Source of the DNA: Metopolophium dirhodum
Taxonomy: Eukaryota > Arthropoda > Insecta > Hemiptera > Aphididae
Length of the DNA: 64,000 bases
Direction of reading: 5' to 3'
Assembly: GCF_019925205.1 (NCBI RefSeq)
Contig: NC_083565.1
Span: 38,778,241 to 38,842,240 of the forward strand
Under the pieces are notes generated by a model that was not told the origin of the DNA, made no database searches, and saw only the letters and a program-made list of their open reading frames with translations. Both the position numbers and the translations under genes were made by a program. This document shows positions 46,301-61,300 of the stretch, in pieces. Position 1 is the stretch's first letter. Each line of letters opens with the position of its first letter.

Positions 46301-49300
46301 TGTGCAAGCACATGCGAATGATTAGTGAAACTTTTTCGTAGTTTTTAGTGATATCTGGGCCTGAAAATGAACAATCTCGCAGCAAAGACTTGAAATTTAT
46401 TTATTTTATTCTTTCACTTTGAACAACTATGGGGTGATCTTTCTCTCATATACCCCTCCCATGATATTCTTCAAAGTAATATAAATAAATAAATTTGACG
46501 CATTAGGAACCTTTTTTTTACCTACATTGTTTTTTATCATTCTTATATATAAAAATAGTGATTGCATTAATAATATGAAATATATGAATATCGGTAAATA
46601 ATTGTAATAAATAATTTTATCCGTGTTTGGATCTTTTCTCTGTGTAGTCAATAATCATTTCTAATCTTCTATAACCGTATACGTTTAAAAGAAAAAAATG
46701 TTTTTCACAATGTCATTGTAATAATTAAATTGAAGAAAGTGGGCAAGTGGGTGTCAGTCCTTAGCTATAATAGTTAAATATCTTCTAATTTTTTAACTAC
46801 AAAATAATTATTAAATTTTGTCAAAATTTGAAATATTAATACTAATAATGGACTAACTATGGACTTGCCGGGCTTTATGATCAATAAAATAAAAAAAAGT
46901 GGGTAAGTGGATATCGCTCTACTGTACAGTAGGTTACAAGTGGGTCACTGTAATGGATGGTGTTAAATTTGAATTCAATGATATAATATCATTGTATAAT
47001 AAAAACGATTTTGAGCGAAAACGGTCAGTCAGCCTATGATATTACCAAGTATATTTGATGATATTATTGTAAATAAAGTAATTTATAAACAACCTATTTA
47101 CGTGGAACCTTGCTTTAAATTTTTAATCCTTAGCTTTAAAAGTTGAACATTTTATACATTTTCAACTACAAAAAAGGTGGATAAGTGGATGTCGCTCTGC
47201 TGTACAGTAGGTTACAAGTGGGTCACTGTAATGGATGGTGTTAAATTTGAATTCAATGATATAATATCATTGTATAAGAAAAACGATTCTGAGCGAAAAC
47301 GGTCAGTCAGCCTATGTATTACCAAGTATATTTGATGATATTATTGTGAATAAAGTAATTTATATATAACTCATTTACATGGAGCCTTGTTTTCAATGTT
47401 CAATCCTTAGCCATAAAAGTTAAACATTTTATACATTTTTAACTACAAAATAATTAATAAATTATAAATTTGATAAATGTTGTCAAAATTTGAACTTTAA
47501 ATGCTTATAAAAAAAATTGTGCCCATGTATTTTTAATATTTTTCAACTGCTATTAGAACGATATATCAGGAGCCTTATATTAAATATTCACGCTTTTTTA
47601 CCCAACAAATAAAATTTTATTGATATTTATAGAAAAAAAAACTAAAAAAATTGAAAACTGACTATGTCCGTAAACAGTTCAAAAAGAGTCAAATTATTTT
47701 CAAAATGTTATGGTGTATAGAAAATGCTAATACAAACATTCAGTGAAATTTTCAAGTATCTACAGTCATTCGTTTTTTAATTACAACAAAATAAGAAAAT
47801 CGTTACATGAGATATCGAGTGAATATCAAATGTTGTAAAAATATAAATTTCAGACGCTCATAAAAATTTAATTTAAGTTTCTTGTAGACATTTTTAGATT
47901 CTGAGTGAAACGATGAATGTATTGATTTTACAATGTGTGTTTTTTTTTTATTTTTTTTTTTATTTTTTTTTTTTTTATTTTTTTATTTTTGTGTCTGTGT
48001 ACACGATAAGTAGTCGAAGTAATGCTTCGATTTTCGACTTCAGTATCTTGTTCGATGGGAAAGTGAATATCGTTGGTGCATTGGGGAGGTCAAAATTTTA
48101 ATTTCCCAGTAGTTTTCAAAAGCGATGTGAAAAACAAAAGAAAAATTAAGGAAAAACGGGAATTTTTACGCAAAATCGATTTTCAACAAAATCGATTTTG
48201 GTTATTGGTGTAACTCTAAAACAAATGACCGTAGATGCATGAAATTTTCACTGGTTGTTTATATTTGCATTTTCTATACACAATACAATTTTGAAAATAA
48301 TTTGACTTTTTTTGAACTGTTTACGGACATTGTCAGTTTTCAGTTTTTTTAAATTTTTTTTCTATAAATATCAATAAAATTTTATCTGTTGAGTAAAAAA
48401 GCTTGAAAATTTAATAGAAGGCTCCTAGTTTATTGTTTCAAAGGCAGATGAAAAAAATTAAAAATCCTTAGTCACAGTTTTTAATTATAAGCATTTTAAG
48501 TTCAAATTTTGACAAAATACGGAAAAATCACGAAAAATAGCAAATTATTTTGATGAGAATTCATAAAAATTTTTCTTTTTAAATCTAAGATTTGAAAATG
48601 TAATATAAGATTACTCATAAGTTTGTCTACCTTTATCAAAAAAAAAATGTCTAGAAGAAACTTAAATTAAATTTTTATGAGCGTCTGAAATTTATATTTT
48701 TACAACATTTGATATTTACTCGATTTCTCATGTAACAATTTTCTTATTTTATTGTAATTAAAAAACGAATGACTGTAGATACTTGAAAATTTCACTGAAT
48801 GTTTATATTAGCATTTTATATACACCATAAAATGTTGAAAATATTTTACTCTTTTTGAGCTGTTTACGGACATTGTCAGTTTTCAATTTTTTTAGTTTTT
48901 TTTTCTATAAATATCAATAAATTTTTATTTGTTGGGTAAAAAAGCGGGAAAATTTAATATTAGACTCCTGATATATCGTTTTAATAGCAGTTGAAAAATA
49001 TTAAAAATACATGGGCACAATTTTTTTTTATAAGCATTTAAAGTTCAAATTTTGACAACATTTATCAAATTTATAATTTATTAATTATTTTGTGGTTAAA
49101 AATTTATAAAATGTTTAACTTTTATGGCTAAGGATTGAACATTGAAAACAAGGCTCCATGTAAATGAGTTATATATAAATTACTTTATTCACAATAATAT
49201 CATCAAATATACTTGGTAATACATAGGCTGACTGACCGTTTTCGCTCAGAATCGTTTTTCTTATACAATGATATTATATCATTGAATTCAAATTTAACAC

Positions 49301-52300
49301 CATCCATTACAGTGACCCACTTGTAACCTACTGTACAGCAGAGCGACATCCACTTATCCACCTTTTTTTTGATAAAGGTAGACAAATTTATGAGTAATCT
49401 TATATTACATTTTCAAATCTTAGATTTAAAAAGAAAAATTTTTATGAATTCTCAACTCAAAATAGTTTGCTAATTTTCGTGATTTTTCCGTATTTTGTCA
49501 AAATTTGAACTTTAAATGCTTATAAATAAAAAATGTGACTAAGGATTTTTAATTTTTTTCATCTGCCTTTGAAACAATAACCTAGGAGCCTTCAATTAAA
49601 TGTTCAAGCTTTTTTACTCAACAGATAAAATTTTATTGATATTTATAGAAAAAAAAACTAAAAAAATTGAAAACTGACAATGTCCGTAAACAGCTCACAA
49701 AGTGTCAAAATATAGTAAAATTTTCATGTATTTACAGTTATTCGTTTTTGAATAACAACAAAATAGCAAAATCGTTACATGTGAAATTGAGTGAATATCC
49801 AATCTTGTAATAAAATGAACTTCAAACGCTCATAAAAATTTAATTTGATTTGCTTGTAGAAATTTTTTTTTTGATAAAGATAGACAAACTTGTGAGGAAT
49901 GTATTCATGTATTACTTTTTAAATCTCAGATTTAAAAAGAAACATTTTTATGAATTCTCAATTCAAAATAATTTGGTAAATTTCGTGATTTTTCCATATT
50001 TTGTCAAGATTTAAACTTTAAATGCTTATAAAAGAAAATTGTGCCCATGGATTTTTAATGTTTTTCAAATGTCATTGTAAAAATATATTAAGAGTCTTGT
50101 ATTACATTTTCAAGCTTTTTTACCCAATAAATACAATTTTATTGACATTCATAGCAAAAAAGACTGAAAATATTCTTAAACAGTTCAAATCAAATCAAAA
50201 TATTTTGAAAATTTTATCGTGTATCGAAAACCCATTAAAAAGTTCAAAATTATAAATTGCGGTTTTTTTTTTTGTTATTTTATGATCAAATTTGGAAGAA
50301 ATTACATATTAAATAACCAAGAATAACGATTTTATTTGGTTGTAATTTTATAATATTAATTCAACCGGCTACCGTATTAATAATAAGTAATAACATTATT
50401 AATATATATTAATATAATATAAAATATCCACACCGACAAACCGACACCACTCAGGATCGTTTATACCATCCATTATACAGTGACCCAATTGTAACCTACT
50501 GTACAGCAGAGCTACATCCACTTGTCTACCTTTTAGATTCTGAGTGGAACGATGAATGTATTGATTTTACAACGATGTGTGTTTTTTTATTTTTTTTGTG
50601 TCTGTCATCACTTTTCAGGACAGTAAAAGTGCTTGGATTTTCTTCAACACTAACTTTTCTGCTAGGAAAGTGAATCTAGTTGGTACTTTGGGGTGTCAAA
50701 AGTAAAAATTTCTCGGTAGTTTTCAAAAGCGACGTGTAAAACAAAAGAACAATTAAGGAAAAACGGGAATATTTACGGAAAATTTGTTTTCGAGAAAATT
50801 GATTTTGGTTTTTGGTGCAACTCTAAAACAATTGACCGTAGGTACATGCAATTTTGACTGAATGTTTATATTAGCACTTTCTATACATCATAACATTTTC
50901 CAAATATTTTGACTTATTTAGATCGGTTTACGAACATTTTCAGTTTCCATTATTTTTAGTTTTTTTTCTTATAATATCAATACAATTTTATCTGCTGGGT
51001 AAAAAAGCTTGAAAATTTAATAGAAGGTTCCTAGGTTATTGTTTCAAAGGCAGATGAAAAAAATTAAAAATCCTTTGTCACAGTTTTTATTTATAAGCAT
51101 TTAAAGTTCAAATTTTGACAAAATTTATCAAATTTATAATTTAATAATTATTTTTTAGTTAAAAATTTATCAAATGTTCAACTTTTATAGCTGCTAAGGA
51201 TTGAAAATTGAAAACAAGACTCCACGTAAATAGGTTATATATAAATTACTTTATTTACAATAATATCATCAAATATACTTGGTAATATCATAGGCTGACT
51301 GACCGTTTCCGCTCAGAATCGTTTTTCTTATACAATGATATCATTGAATTCAAATTTAACACCATCAATTACAGTGACCCACTTGTAACCTACCCTACAG
51401 CAGAGCGACATCCACTCACTCACCTTTTTTTAGTTTGTTAATATTTGATGATATATTTTAAATAGGTGATTAATGTTTAGTAGATACTTACGCATACACG
51501 GAGTTTTATATTGACCATATACTATACTTTGTTCATTAAAATTCCCATCATCTGCAATTAACAAAACTCCTACCGTATATTCAGTATCCGGTTCTAAGTC
51601 TCTGATTACTTCTAATGTAACGTTATTGTTGTTATTTATTGATTGAATTTCAGAGCTTCTAAAATTATTTTCTTTTAATGACTAAACAAATAAGGATTAG
51701 TATGTATGTATGTTATAAACACATATAAATGCACCTAAAATAATTTGATAGATATTATCTACAATATGAATGGCATAATATTAATATCTATATAAGTCTA
51801 CGAGTTACTACATATCAATTCAAAATTACATAAAATATATATTTTTTGGGAAGTGCTATTGATAATTGGTCATCTTTTCTACTGTAAAAATCGTAACTTT
51901 TAGAACGTAGTATATCTTCTAATTAATTTATAGTTAAAAACATAGTGTAGTGTGTGAAAATTGTTCCTGTCCAACAATTAAGTGTGGATATAATCATTTT
52001 TGCAATTTTTAAACTCAATTACATAGTACAATTTGATACTTGGAACTATACATTATTACACTACATATGAGTTGTCATCCCTTTTGTAGATATAAATATC
52101 AAACATTTTTTGTATTAATAACAATTACCTTATAAAATAATTTATAATATTTTGGCTTTATAATTTTGTCTCCACCTTTTATATTATTTTCTTGAAAATT
52201 CAATTCTATTTCAATTGTATCGTAATTGGCAAAACGCAGTGTAGGTGGGTTAATCAAGTAATGATATTCTATAAAATCAAACACATTACAATAAAGTAAG

Positions 52301-55300
52301 TACAATATACTTTATATTTTCATTTATAAATTATATATTAATATTTATATTTATATTATCGGCATTGTATATATAGGCACCTAATAAAATATATTTAAAT
52401 CAAATTTATATTTTTTTTATGAGCTATAAGTATTTTTTAACAAAAGAACAATTAAGGAAAAACGGGAATATTTACGCAAAATTTGTTTTCGAGAAAATTG
52501 ATTTTGGTTTTTGGTGCAACTCTAAAACAAATGACCGTAGGTACATGAAATTTTGACTGAATGTTTATATTAGCACTTTCTATACATCATAACATTTTCC
52601 AAATATTTCGATTCTTTTTGAGCTGTAACGGACATTGTCAGTTTTCAATTTTTTTAGTTTTTTTTTTTCTATAAATATCAATAAAATATTATTAGTTGGT
52701 AAAATAAGCTTAAAATTTAAACACAAGGGTCATTGTTTCAAAGGCAGATGAAAAAAATTAAAAATCCTTAGTCACAGTTTTTATTTATAAGCATTTAAAG
52801 CGTTCAAGTATTGACAAAATACGGAAAAATCACGAAAATTAGCAAATTATTTTGAGTTGAGAATTCATACAAATTTTTCTTTTTAAATCTAAAATTTAAA
52901 AATGTAATACAAGATTACTCATAAGTTTGTCTACCTTTATCCAAAAAGAAATGTCTAAAGAAAGTCAAATTAAATTTTTATGAGCGTTTGAAATTCATAT
53001 TTTTACAACATTTGATATTCACTCGATATCATGTAACCATTTTCTTGATTTGTTGTATAATTAAAAAACGTATGACTGTAGATACTTGAAATTTTCACTG
53101 AATGTTTGTATTAGCATTTTCTATACTCGATAACTATTAAAATTTAAGTTAACTGCATTGTCAGTCAAATTCGCTGAAACGGAACGTTAATCTAAATAAT
53201 ATAGTATCTTAACTATTTGAAGGTATTGAAATAACGGCTGTAGTCAATTTGCACCAAAATTGACCCAAAATATATACAACATGTGTAATTACCACCATTT
53301 TTTTTAAAAATGCGTTTGTAATTTGCACCATCCTCAGGTAGTAAGAAATAGGAATTGTAATTTGCACCAAAACTAAAATCGATTATTTTTTCGATAGTAT
53401 CTCGATATAGTCCCAACTTACAACTTGTTGCACATATTGTTGTAAGATTATATAAAATCGTATTATTATGAATATAAAAAAAAGTTGGCCAATTAAAATA
53501 GTTTTACATATAATAATTAGTTGTATAAACTTACAACAATATGTGTATAAGCTCAGCTATTTTATAAATAAAAACTAAGCTAAATTTATATTATGATAAT
53601 ATAGAAACTTGTAAGTTGGTACTATCGAGATACTATCAAAAAAATAATCAATTTTAATTTTAGTGTAAATTACAAACATTATTTTCGACTACCTGCAATG
53701 GTGCAAATTACATATCTTTAATTTGGTGCAAATTACAAACTCCCGAAACAACTCATTAGAATTGTAATTTTGAGAATCGATGTTATTTAGCTAACGTTTT
53801 TAGAGGGTTAAATTTATTACAAGTTTAGGCAATTATCTGAATTATTTTAAAAGTTAAATCAAATATCAATAAATGTTGTTATAACTAGTCATGCGGTTGA
53901 TTTGGCTGCTAAAATTTGATGTTTTTTTTACTACATAAGAGCATAGTAATAACCAGGGCCTGAAACTGATTGATAAAATATCGGTTTCAGTTTCAATTAA
54001 ATACCGGTTTTTAATTTTTTTGGATTTTGGTTCAATTTTTCAATACTGGTATTAGAAAATATCGGTTTCGGTTTCGATTTTATTTACCGATTTCCAATTT
54101 TTTTTAGTTTGGGTTTTGGATTGATGAAATTTCGGTTTCAGTTTCGATTTTAAACACCGGTTTTTTAATTTTTTCGAATTTGGTGTGGTAATTTATTTTT
54201 CTGCTGTGCATTTTATTATGTTTTGTGAGCGCGTTGGTAATGTGGTGCGTTATCGGTAGTTACCCGCAGAGTTCAACAGTCGCCCGAGACAAACCAGTAC
54301 GATAAAATTGTGCCATATAAAAGGACATTGGACGGACATTTCGGCAGCTTTTGGACTAGGTGGCGGCGTATCGATAGCGCACCGGCACTGTCAACAGTAT
54401 AAACAGTTGTAGTTCGACCGCCGACGTGTCCGCCGTCTATAGGCGAATTTTATTTGTAACACGACAATATTAATTAAATAATGATAAATTCTTTTCCGTG
54501 CACCCAAATCACATCTTGATTCTTTTTTTTTTTTATTTGACAACAGCTCCATACGAACACCAAAAGGAAAAGTGTTCAACATTGGTTTCAATTTTTCAAT
54601 ACTGGTATTAATAAATATCGGTTTCGGTTTCGATTTTGTGTACCGGTTTCCAATTTTTTTCGGTCTCGGTTTTAATTCATAATACCTACCGGTTTCGTTT
54701 TTGATTTTGTTTTCGGTTTCAGTTTTTAAACGGTTTATACCGTTTTCTAAAATTGGTTTCAAGGCCTGGGCTATTTGCATTCATTCTTAGTTTATTAATT
54801 TATTTGAATCGCAGAACCGCGTGTTCGAATCGCCTTTCGTGTAAAGTAAACTTTCAAAATGTTCAAGATGACAAACATTTTCAAAAAAATAACTTTTATT
54901 AAATTATATTTTCGGTTTCGGTTTAAATTATAATACCAGTGTCCAATTTTGCATGGTCATCGCAGGGTCGTAGACTTAACGTGAGAATCTTACACCCTCT
55001 AAACACACCGGATGGTCCCTTTCATACATTTATTATTATTGTGGTGTGGTACAACAATACAATATTCCTACACGGCTATACTAACAGTTATTTATATGCC
55101 TAGTCATAGATTTATTGACGCGCGGTGTTCAAGGTCGCGCGCTATTATTATTATTATCATTATTATTGTATACGCGGTCGCTCGCGTATTATTAAATATT
55201 TATTTTACGCGGTTGCCTATCAGTGGCGGTCAAATGATTTTGTCATGGGGGGGGATAATATGGCTAATTTTTTAACATCCATAATTTTATCATTAAAAAT

Positions 55301-58300
55301 ATAATTTATGGTTATGTCTAATTCTAATATCAATTAATACAATTATGGGAAATACAAACTTTATTTATAACTTAGTTAGGTATACCGACTTTATAAATAT
55401 ATTATACTATTATAGCATTAACAATATTTTTATTATATTAGTAAATCTATTTTTTTGTTTTTTTTTGCTAATTCATCCAGTACTTCGTTGGATGTAATGT
55501 TTATAACCCCACGATGAACAGCCATAGTGGCCAAGCCATTGAGACGACTCTAGAATAATAAAATTATACAATTTACATATAAGCATAAAGCATTAAATTG
55601 ACATTTCAAAAATTCATAAGGATAATTGAAATATGTACAAAAGAAATTAACAAAACCTAAAAAGTTAGTCCTAAACATAGTGTTTTATGTTTGAACTATT
55701 AATTTAATACTTATTCCAATAGATTATATGTACAAATATTTGACCACAGCAATACAGAATATTTACCTCTACCATACTATTTCTTAAATATGTTTTCAAC
55801 CGTTTAAGGCATGAAAACATTCTCTCTGGTGTTGCGGTTGATACCGGAAGTGTACAAAATATTTGTAATAAATCAAACACATTAGGAAATAATTCACGTC
55901 TACAGAACTTTATAGCATCAAGTCCTGTTCTTGGAGATTTTCCTATGCGTGAAAGTTTTGTTTTCCATAAATTCAATTCCGCTTTCACAGTTTCAATATC
56001 AGTAGAAAGGTAAAAATTTACTAATTCCTCAAAACCTTCTAATTCAAAATCATTTGAAAATAAACATTGAAAACCTTGAAAAGTTAATATTAAGTACAAT
56101 TAAACTAAATTTGCAATAAATATATTAAATTTGAAATAACTTAAAATTAGATGATATATTACTTTTATTTGATTATTTAATTTTTAAAATAGAACTATTC
56201 AAGTATGAAGTATTGAACTATTATTTATTTAAATAGGAAATTAACCTTTAAAAATACTACGGTGAGCCAAAAACCTTTCTTCCAATTGACTTATAAAGAA
56301 GTCAATATAAGGGACACATATGGATACTCGAAAATACTCCTCAGAATCAGGCGTAGAACCATCATTTCTTATGATAGAATTATCTCTATATATCTGTCTC
56401 TTGTTAATTCGTTTAATTTTAATATCGAAATCCAAGAATTCAGCCATTTTCTAATCAAATAATAAATTATCATAAATGTTTTATAATTAAAATTTTACAC
56501 TTCCAAATTTAATTTAAAATATTTAAGTTTCAATCAAAGTAATCATAATTACCTGTGCTTTTTTGAACATTTGATTAAACTCTGTATTAATATTACTCCT
56601 TAAGTTTTTAAGTATTGTAACATTATCACCTGCAAGATCTATAGCTTCCTTTAAGTCAATGCCTTTACTTTGTAGTAATTTACACAATGGTAAACTATAA
56701 GAAAATAATATCTAAAAACAATTATTTTCTTTAAAATGATTTATATAAATAAAATATAACATTTAAAAGATTATTAATTTACATTTACTACTTGAAGTGA
56801 CACCAAAAATTCAGAATCAAGCGCTTTAATTAAAATAGTAGCATCTGTAGCACTAGTATCTTTCCAACTAGAAATGGTTTCCAAGGACACCACTACAAAC
56901 TTAAAAAGCTCTATAAAATCATTTACAGCTTCATACCTCTGAACCCATCTTGTTGCGCATAACCGCTTTAAGCTTTTTACTTTTGGGTCTAGATCACTTT
57001 CTTCAATTGTATTTAAAAGCACATTTTGGCGTTTAGGAGAATTAAAAAAGCAGTATATTTTTTCTACAACGCCCAAGCAATTTCTAATTGGTAGAATATT
57101 ACTAGCTTTAGATACAGCTAAATTTAAGCTATGAGCCACACAATGCACATACAATGCTTTAGGGTATGTCTCCCTAATAATAGTTTGAACACCTTTTAAA
57201 TGTCCTGACATATTGCTCGCTCCATCATAACCTTGTCCTACCATATTATTACAGTCAATTCCACAAGCATTCAAACCTTAAAATTAAAAATAATTTACAT
57301 GCATACAATTCAAACGTTAAATGAATAAAAGAGTTACCTAGTTGTTATAAAATAAAATAATCTTGTTATTTATTACCATTAAGAATAACTGTAGCCAGAT
57401 TTTCTCCTGTTAGACTTTGTACTTCAATAAATTTTAAAAAGCTCTCATTCATAGACACATTTTCTCCAGATCCACTTAAATATCTGACACATAAGGTGAG
57501 TTGCTCTTTTACCGAAACATCTGTTGTCTCATCGACTAAGACAGAAAAAAAACCGGATTTATTGACAATTTGAACAATTTTTTTTAAAATAATATCTCCA
57601 CATGTTTCAATTATCTCATTTTGAGTTCGATTACTAATATATTTGTTTTTAGAGCCTGTTTCTAAATAGGTTTTCATGTAATCTATATCTTTAGCTTTAT
57701 ATTTCAAGATAGCACGAAAGTTTCCTTCGTTTTCATTTGATTCACCTAAACAATAAATACTATATTATATTATAACTATATAATAAAAACTATATTCTTT
57801 AGTATTTACTCCTATTAAAGTATTGAACAGTCTAATACAATTTTGGCATTAACTATTTTTTCTACTTGAGCCTTAACAAGTTGTAAGCTACCTATATAGT
57901 ATTATATAATATACATACTACTGAAACAAATAGGACCATAATCTCTATGACCTCTTAAAGCTATTTCCTGTTGGCCGCATAACATCACACATTCAATGAT
58001 TGGAATTAAACGCTTTCGATTTTCTTCAATTTGTTTCATTCTAAAAATTAAATTAAAAAATTAGTTCAAATATATTTCTTACATCTATATTCTATTTATA
58101 TTTAATTAAAGGTTAAATAGGTATACTTATTATTTGTATGTACCTTTCACTATCAATACGGTTTATAATCGAAGAACTCTTATTTAAATAAACATTTAAA
58201 AAGTTATCAGATTTCAGTAATGCAGTTTTATGGTATTCCAAATTTGCATGTTTCTTAAACACCTATCAAAATATAGAAAAATTATAAATAAAATTTTCAA

Positions 58301-61300
58301 TAAATTTGTTTATAAATATACATACTTCTATAGCTTTTTTGTAGTTAGTAAAAGCCTCCAATACAAGGGTTCCTAATTTTTGACCACCAATACCACCATT
58401 TGTTGAGAAAACAACACAGTATTTGCAAAAAGCACCTTGGTATTTTTCAGAATAGGCCAGCCATTTATAAGCATTGAGCCAATGGTGTTTGAATTTTAAG
58501 CCTCTTTTGGCATTACAATCAAGTAATGGAAATGGAAATGTAGCTGGTGGTATCCACACATCTTTAAGAATCTGAATCAATTTTAGTTGTATTAATTGAA
58601 GGTAATAATGAACTATAAGTTATAACTACACATGGAAGTAATCTAAACAATAAATAATAAATTACTAACAAAAGTTGTAATTCTTACCAAATATCTATCA
58701 GCATCGGTCAAGGTACTATTAATGTAGGATCCAATGTCATGAACGTTTAAATCAACAGTCTAGAACAATAATTTTAATCGAAATTCCCATTTTCCTCATA
58801 AATAAAACATTTATATTAATTTTAATAAAATAAATATTACCACTAAGTCCACAACTTGATTTTCTGTAACGATATTAGTGATCTTACTTATTTGTTCATC
58901 TGCCGACACCGAGCGTTTAGAAGTACAGCAAGTTGCATCAAAATAACTAGTAATTTTCCTTTTATTAGACATAATAATGGTAAAAAATAAAAATGTAAAA
59001 TAAACAATAGTCAATAATAAAAACACCGACTGTATAATTGACACTTTAGTACACTACACGGACACACCACACACAGTAGAAAACTCGTGTACGAAAGACG
59101 ATGATAGATGATAACTAATATTATGACAAATAATAAACAATCAATGTTTCAAGTTTTCAACCGACTACGTAGTATTGAAAAATATACCTACCGATCGTAA
59201 TGTAATCGCCCGTATCGGCAATATTCTGGAAATGTGTAGAGCGTGTTGTTATTGAAAATTCTTAATCATCGAGTAGGATAATACGGGATTCCCATAATAT
59301 TATATATTGTGTAAACAACTAAATATTAATAACAATAATAATATCCTAGTAGTAACTAGTAGTACCTAAACTTGAGTCTAGATAATAATATTATTATAGT
59401 CTTGTCATATATAGTCTATCGAAATTTATTTTTAGAAAAAAAAATAGAACAATATGTAATGCTTTATTATAAATTGTTATAAATAGGTATTGAAAAAAAT
59501 TCATGGGGGGGGATCTATCCCCCTCATCCCCCCCCGTTTGACCGCCACTGTTGCCTATAATATATGAATATATACGTATTTATATCGCTATATGTATATA
59601 TATACGGGGTGTATTTTATGTCATTGTACACGGGGGTTTTTAACGATTATGGATCGATGACATGGAATTTCGTTAAAATGAAAAAAGACGTTTTTCTTTA
59701 TTTTTAACAGGCATTTTTTTTAGAATAATTTCAAAATTTTTAAACAAGCCGGTGTACCGCAATAGAAAAATCAAATTTATTTTTTCAAATGGCAACTACT
59801 AAATTTTTAATGGATTCTGGTAAAGCTTTTTTTTCTGAAAATTTCGATGGTCAAATCGTCAATTTCGGTTCGCTAGTTTATAAACTATGGTCCTCTAAAG
59901 TTTAGTAAAATATGCATTAATACTTTTAATTGAAATAATTGGTATAGGTTTAATTTACATGAGCTAAATACATTTTTCTTATAACTAACTTTATATACAC
60001 TTAAGTAGTTTAATCGGTAATTTAATAACACTAAAAAAAAAAAAAAACATAAACAAAATTGTTAGCAAACATAGTTCATTATTTTTATTTTAACATACAA
60101 TCATCAAAATCGATATTATTATTTTAATATTTGTTATTATAGATTATCGTAATTAATTACTTCACAGTTACTTTTTTTTAAATATCATAAATTTAGATTC
60201 TTTATTAGGTGGCTAAAGTAATAATGGTAAATTGGTAAATGGTATTCGATTGTTGACATTAATGTCTTAGGTGTGTATGGGGGTTAAACAATTGTGAGAT
60301 GAAAAAAGTGCACTGTTTTGTGGTACTCTTCTCGTAGTGGGATAAACTTGAAATTTGAACCATATAGGTTATACTTATTGGTTGGCCTATATTGGTAGGT
60401 ACCGCATGCAAAGTATGAATTTAGGAGTTGAAATTCATAACCCCTCTTAATTTTTAGTTTTGGACATTTAAAATTTAAATTTTATTTCGTCCTTTTCCTA
60501 TCATAGGGAATTATATTTCCAATCATACTTTTCTTACAATAGCATTAATTTGGATTCTTTATTAGACGGCTAAGGACTAGGTAATAGGTAGGTACCTATT
60601 AATGGTATTTTATTCTTGTTATAATAATATTAAAAATATGTAATTAACTTAGATTAAAAGTATGCTTAACTTAGGTTACAAACTAGTTGGTTACAAACCT
60701 ATATTGAGATTGACTATTTATCTAAATATCTAGCAAATGGTTTATTTTAAATCACGATCATTAAATAATTCTTGAAGAATTTCAACTGCTAAATTCATAC
60801 TTTGCATGCAATACCTACCAATATAGGGTTCAAATTTCAAGTTATAAAAGTTAGTTATAAGAAAAATGTATTTAGCTCATGTAAATTAAACCTATACCAA
60901 TTATTTCAATTAAAAGTATTAATACAGATTTTATTAAACTTTAGAAGGCCATGTTGATAAACTAGCGAACCAAAATTGATGATGTGACCATCAAAATTTT
61001 CAATAAAAAAAGCTTTACTAGAATCCATTAAAAATATAGTAGTTACCATTTGAAAAAATAAAGTTGATTTTGCTATTGGTACACCTGTGTATAAAAATGT
61101 TGAAATTGTTATAAAAAAATTGCTTGTTAAAAATAAAGAAACATGTCTTTTTTCGTTTTAACGATATTGCATTTCACCGATCCATAATCGTTAGAAAACC
61201 CCACGTACAATGACATAAGATACACCCTGTATATGTATGGATATGGTTTGCTACATCATTAAATGTTTATATAAAACATATCGTGTGATTCATAAATAGT

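Noticed and set aside
54391..54780. 129-residue open frame on the minus strand
   Set aside because: It is mostly the GTTTCGG/ACCGGTTT repeat in translation (KTETENKIKNETGRYYELKP-like), with no counterpart in other repeat copies and no splice context.
55012..55275. 87-residue plus-strand frame running into the hAT end
   Set aside because: Crosses the target duplication and terminal repeat of the hAT element and includes an ATT microsatellite read as poly-Ile.
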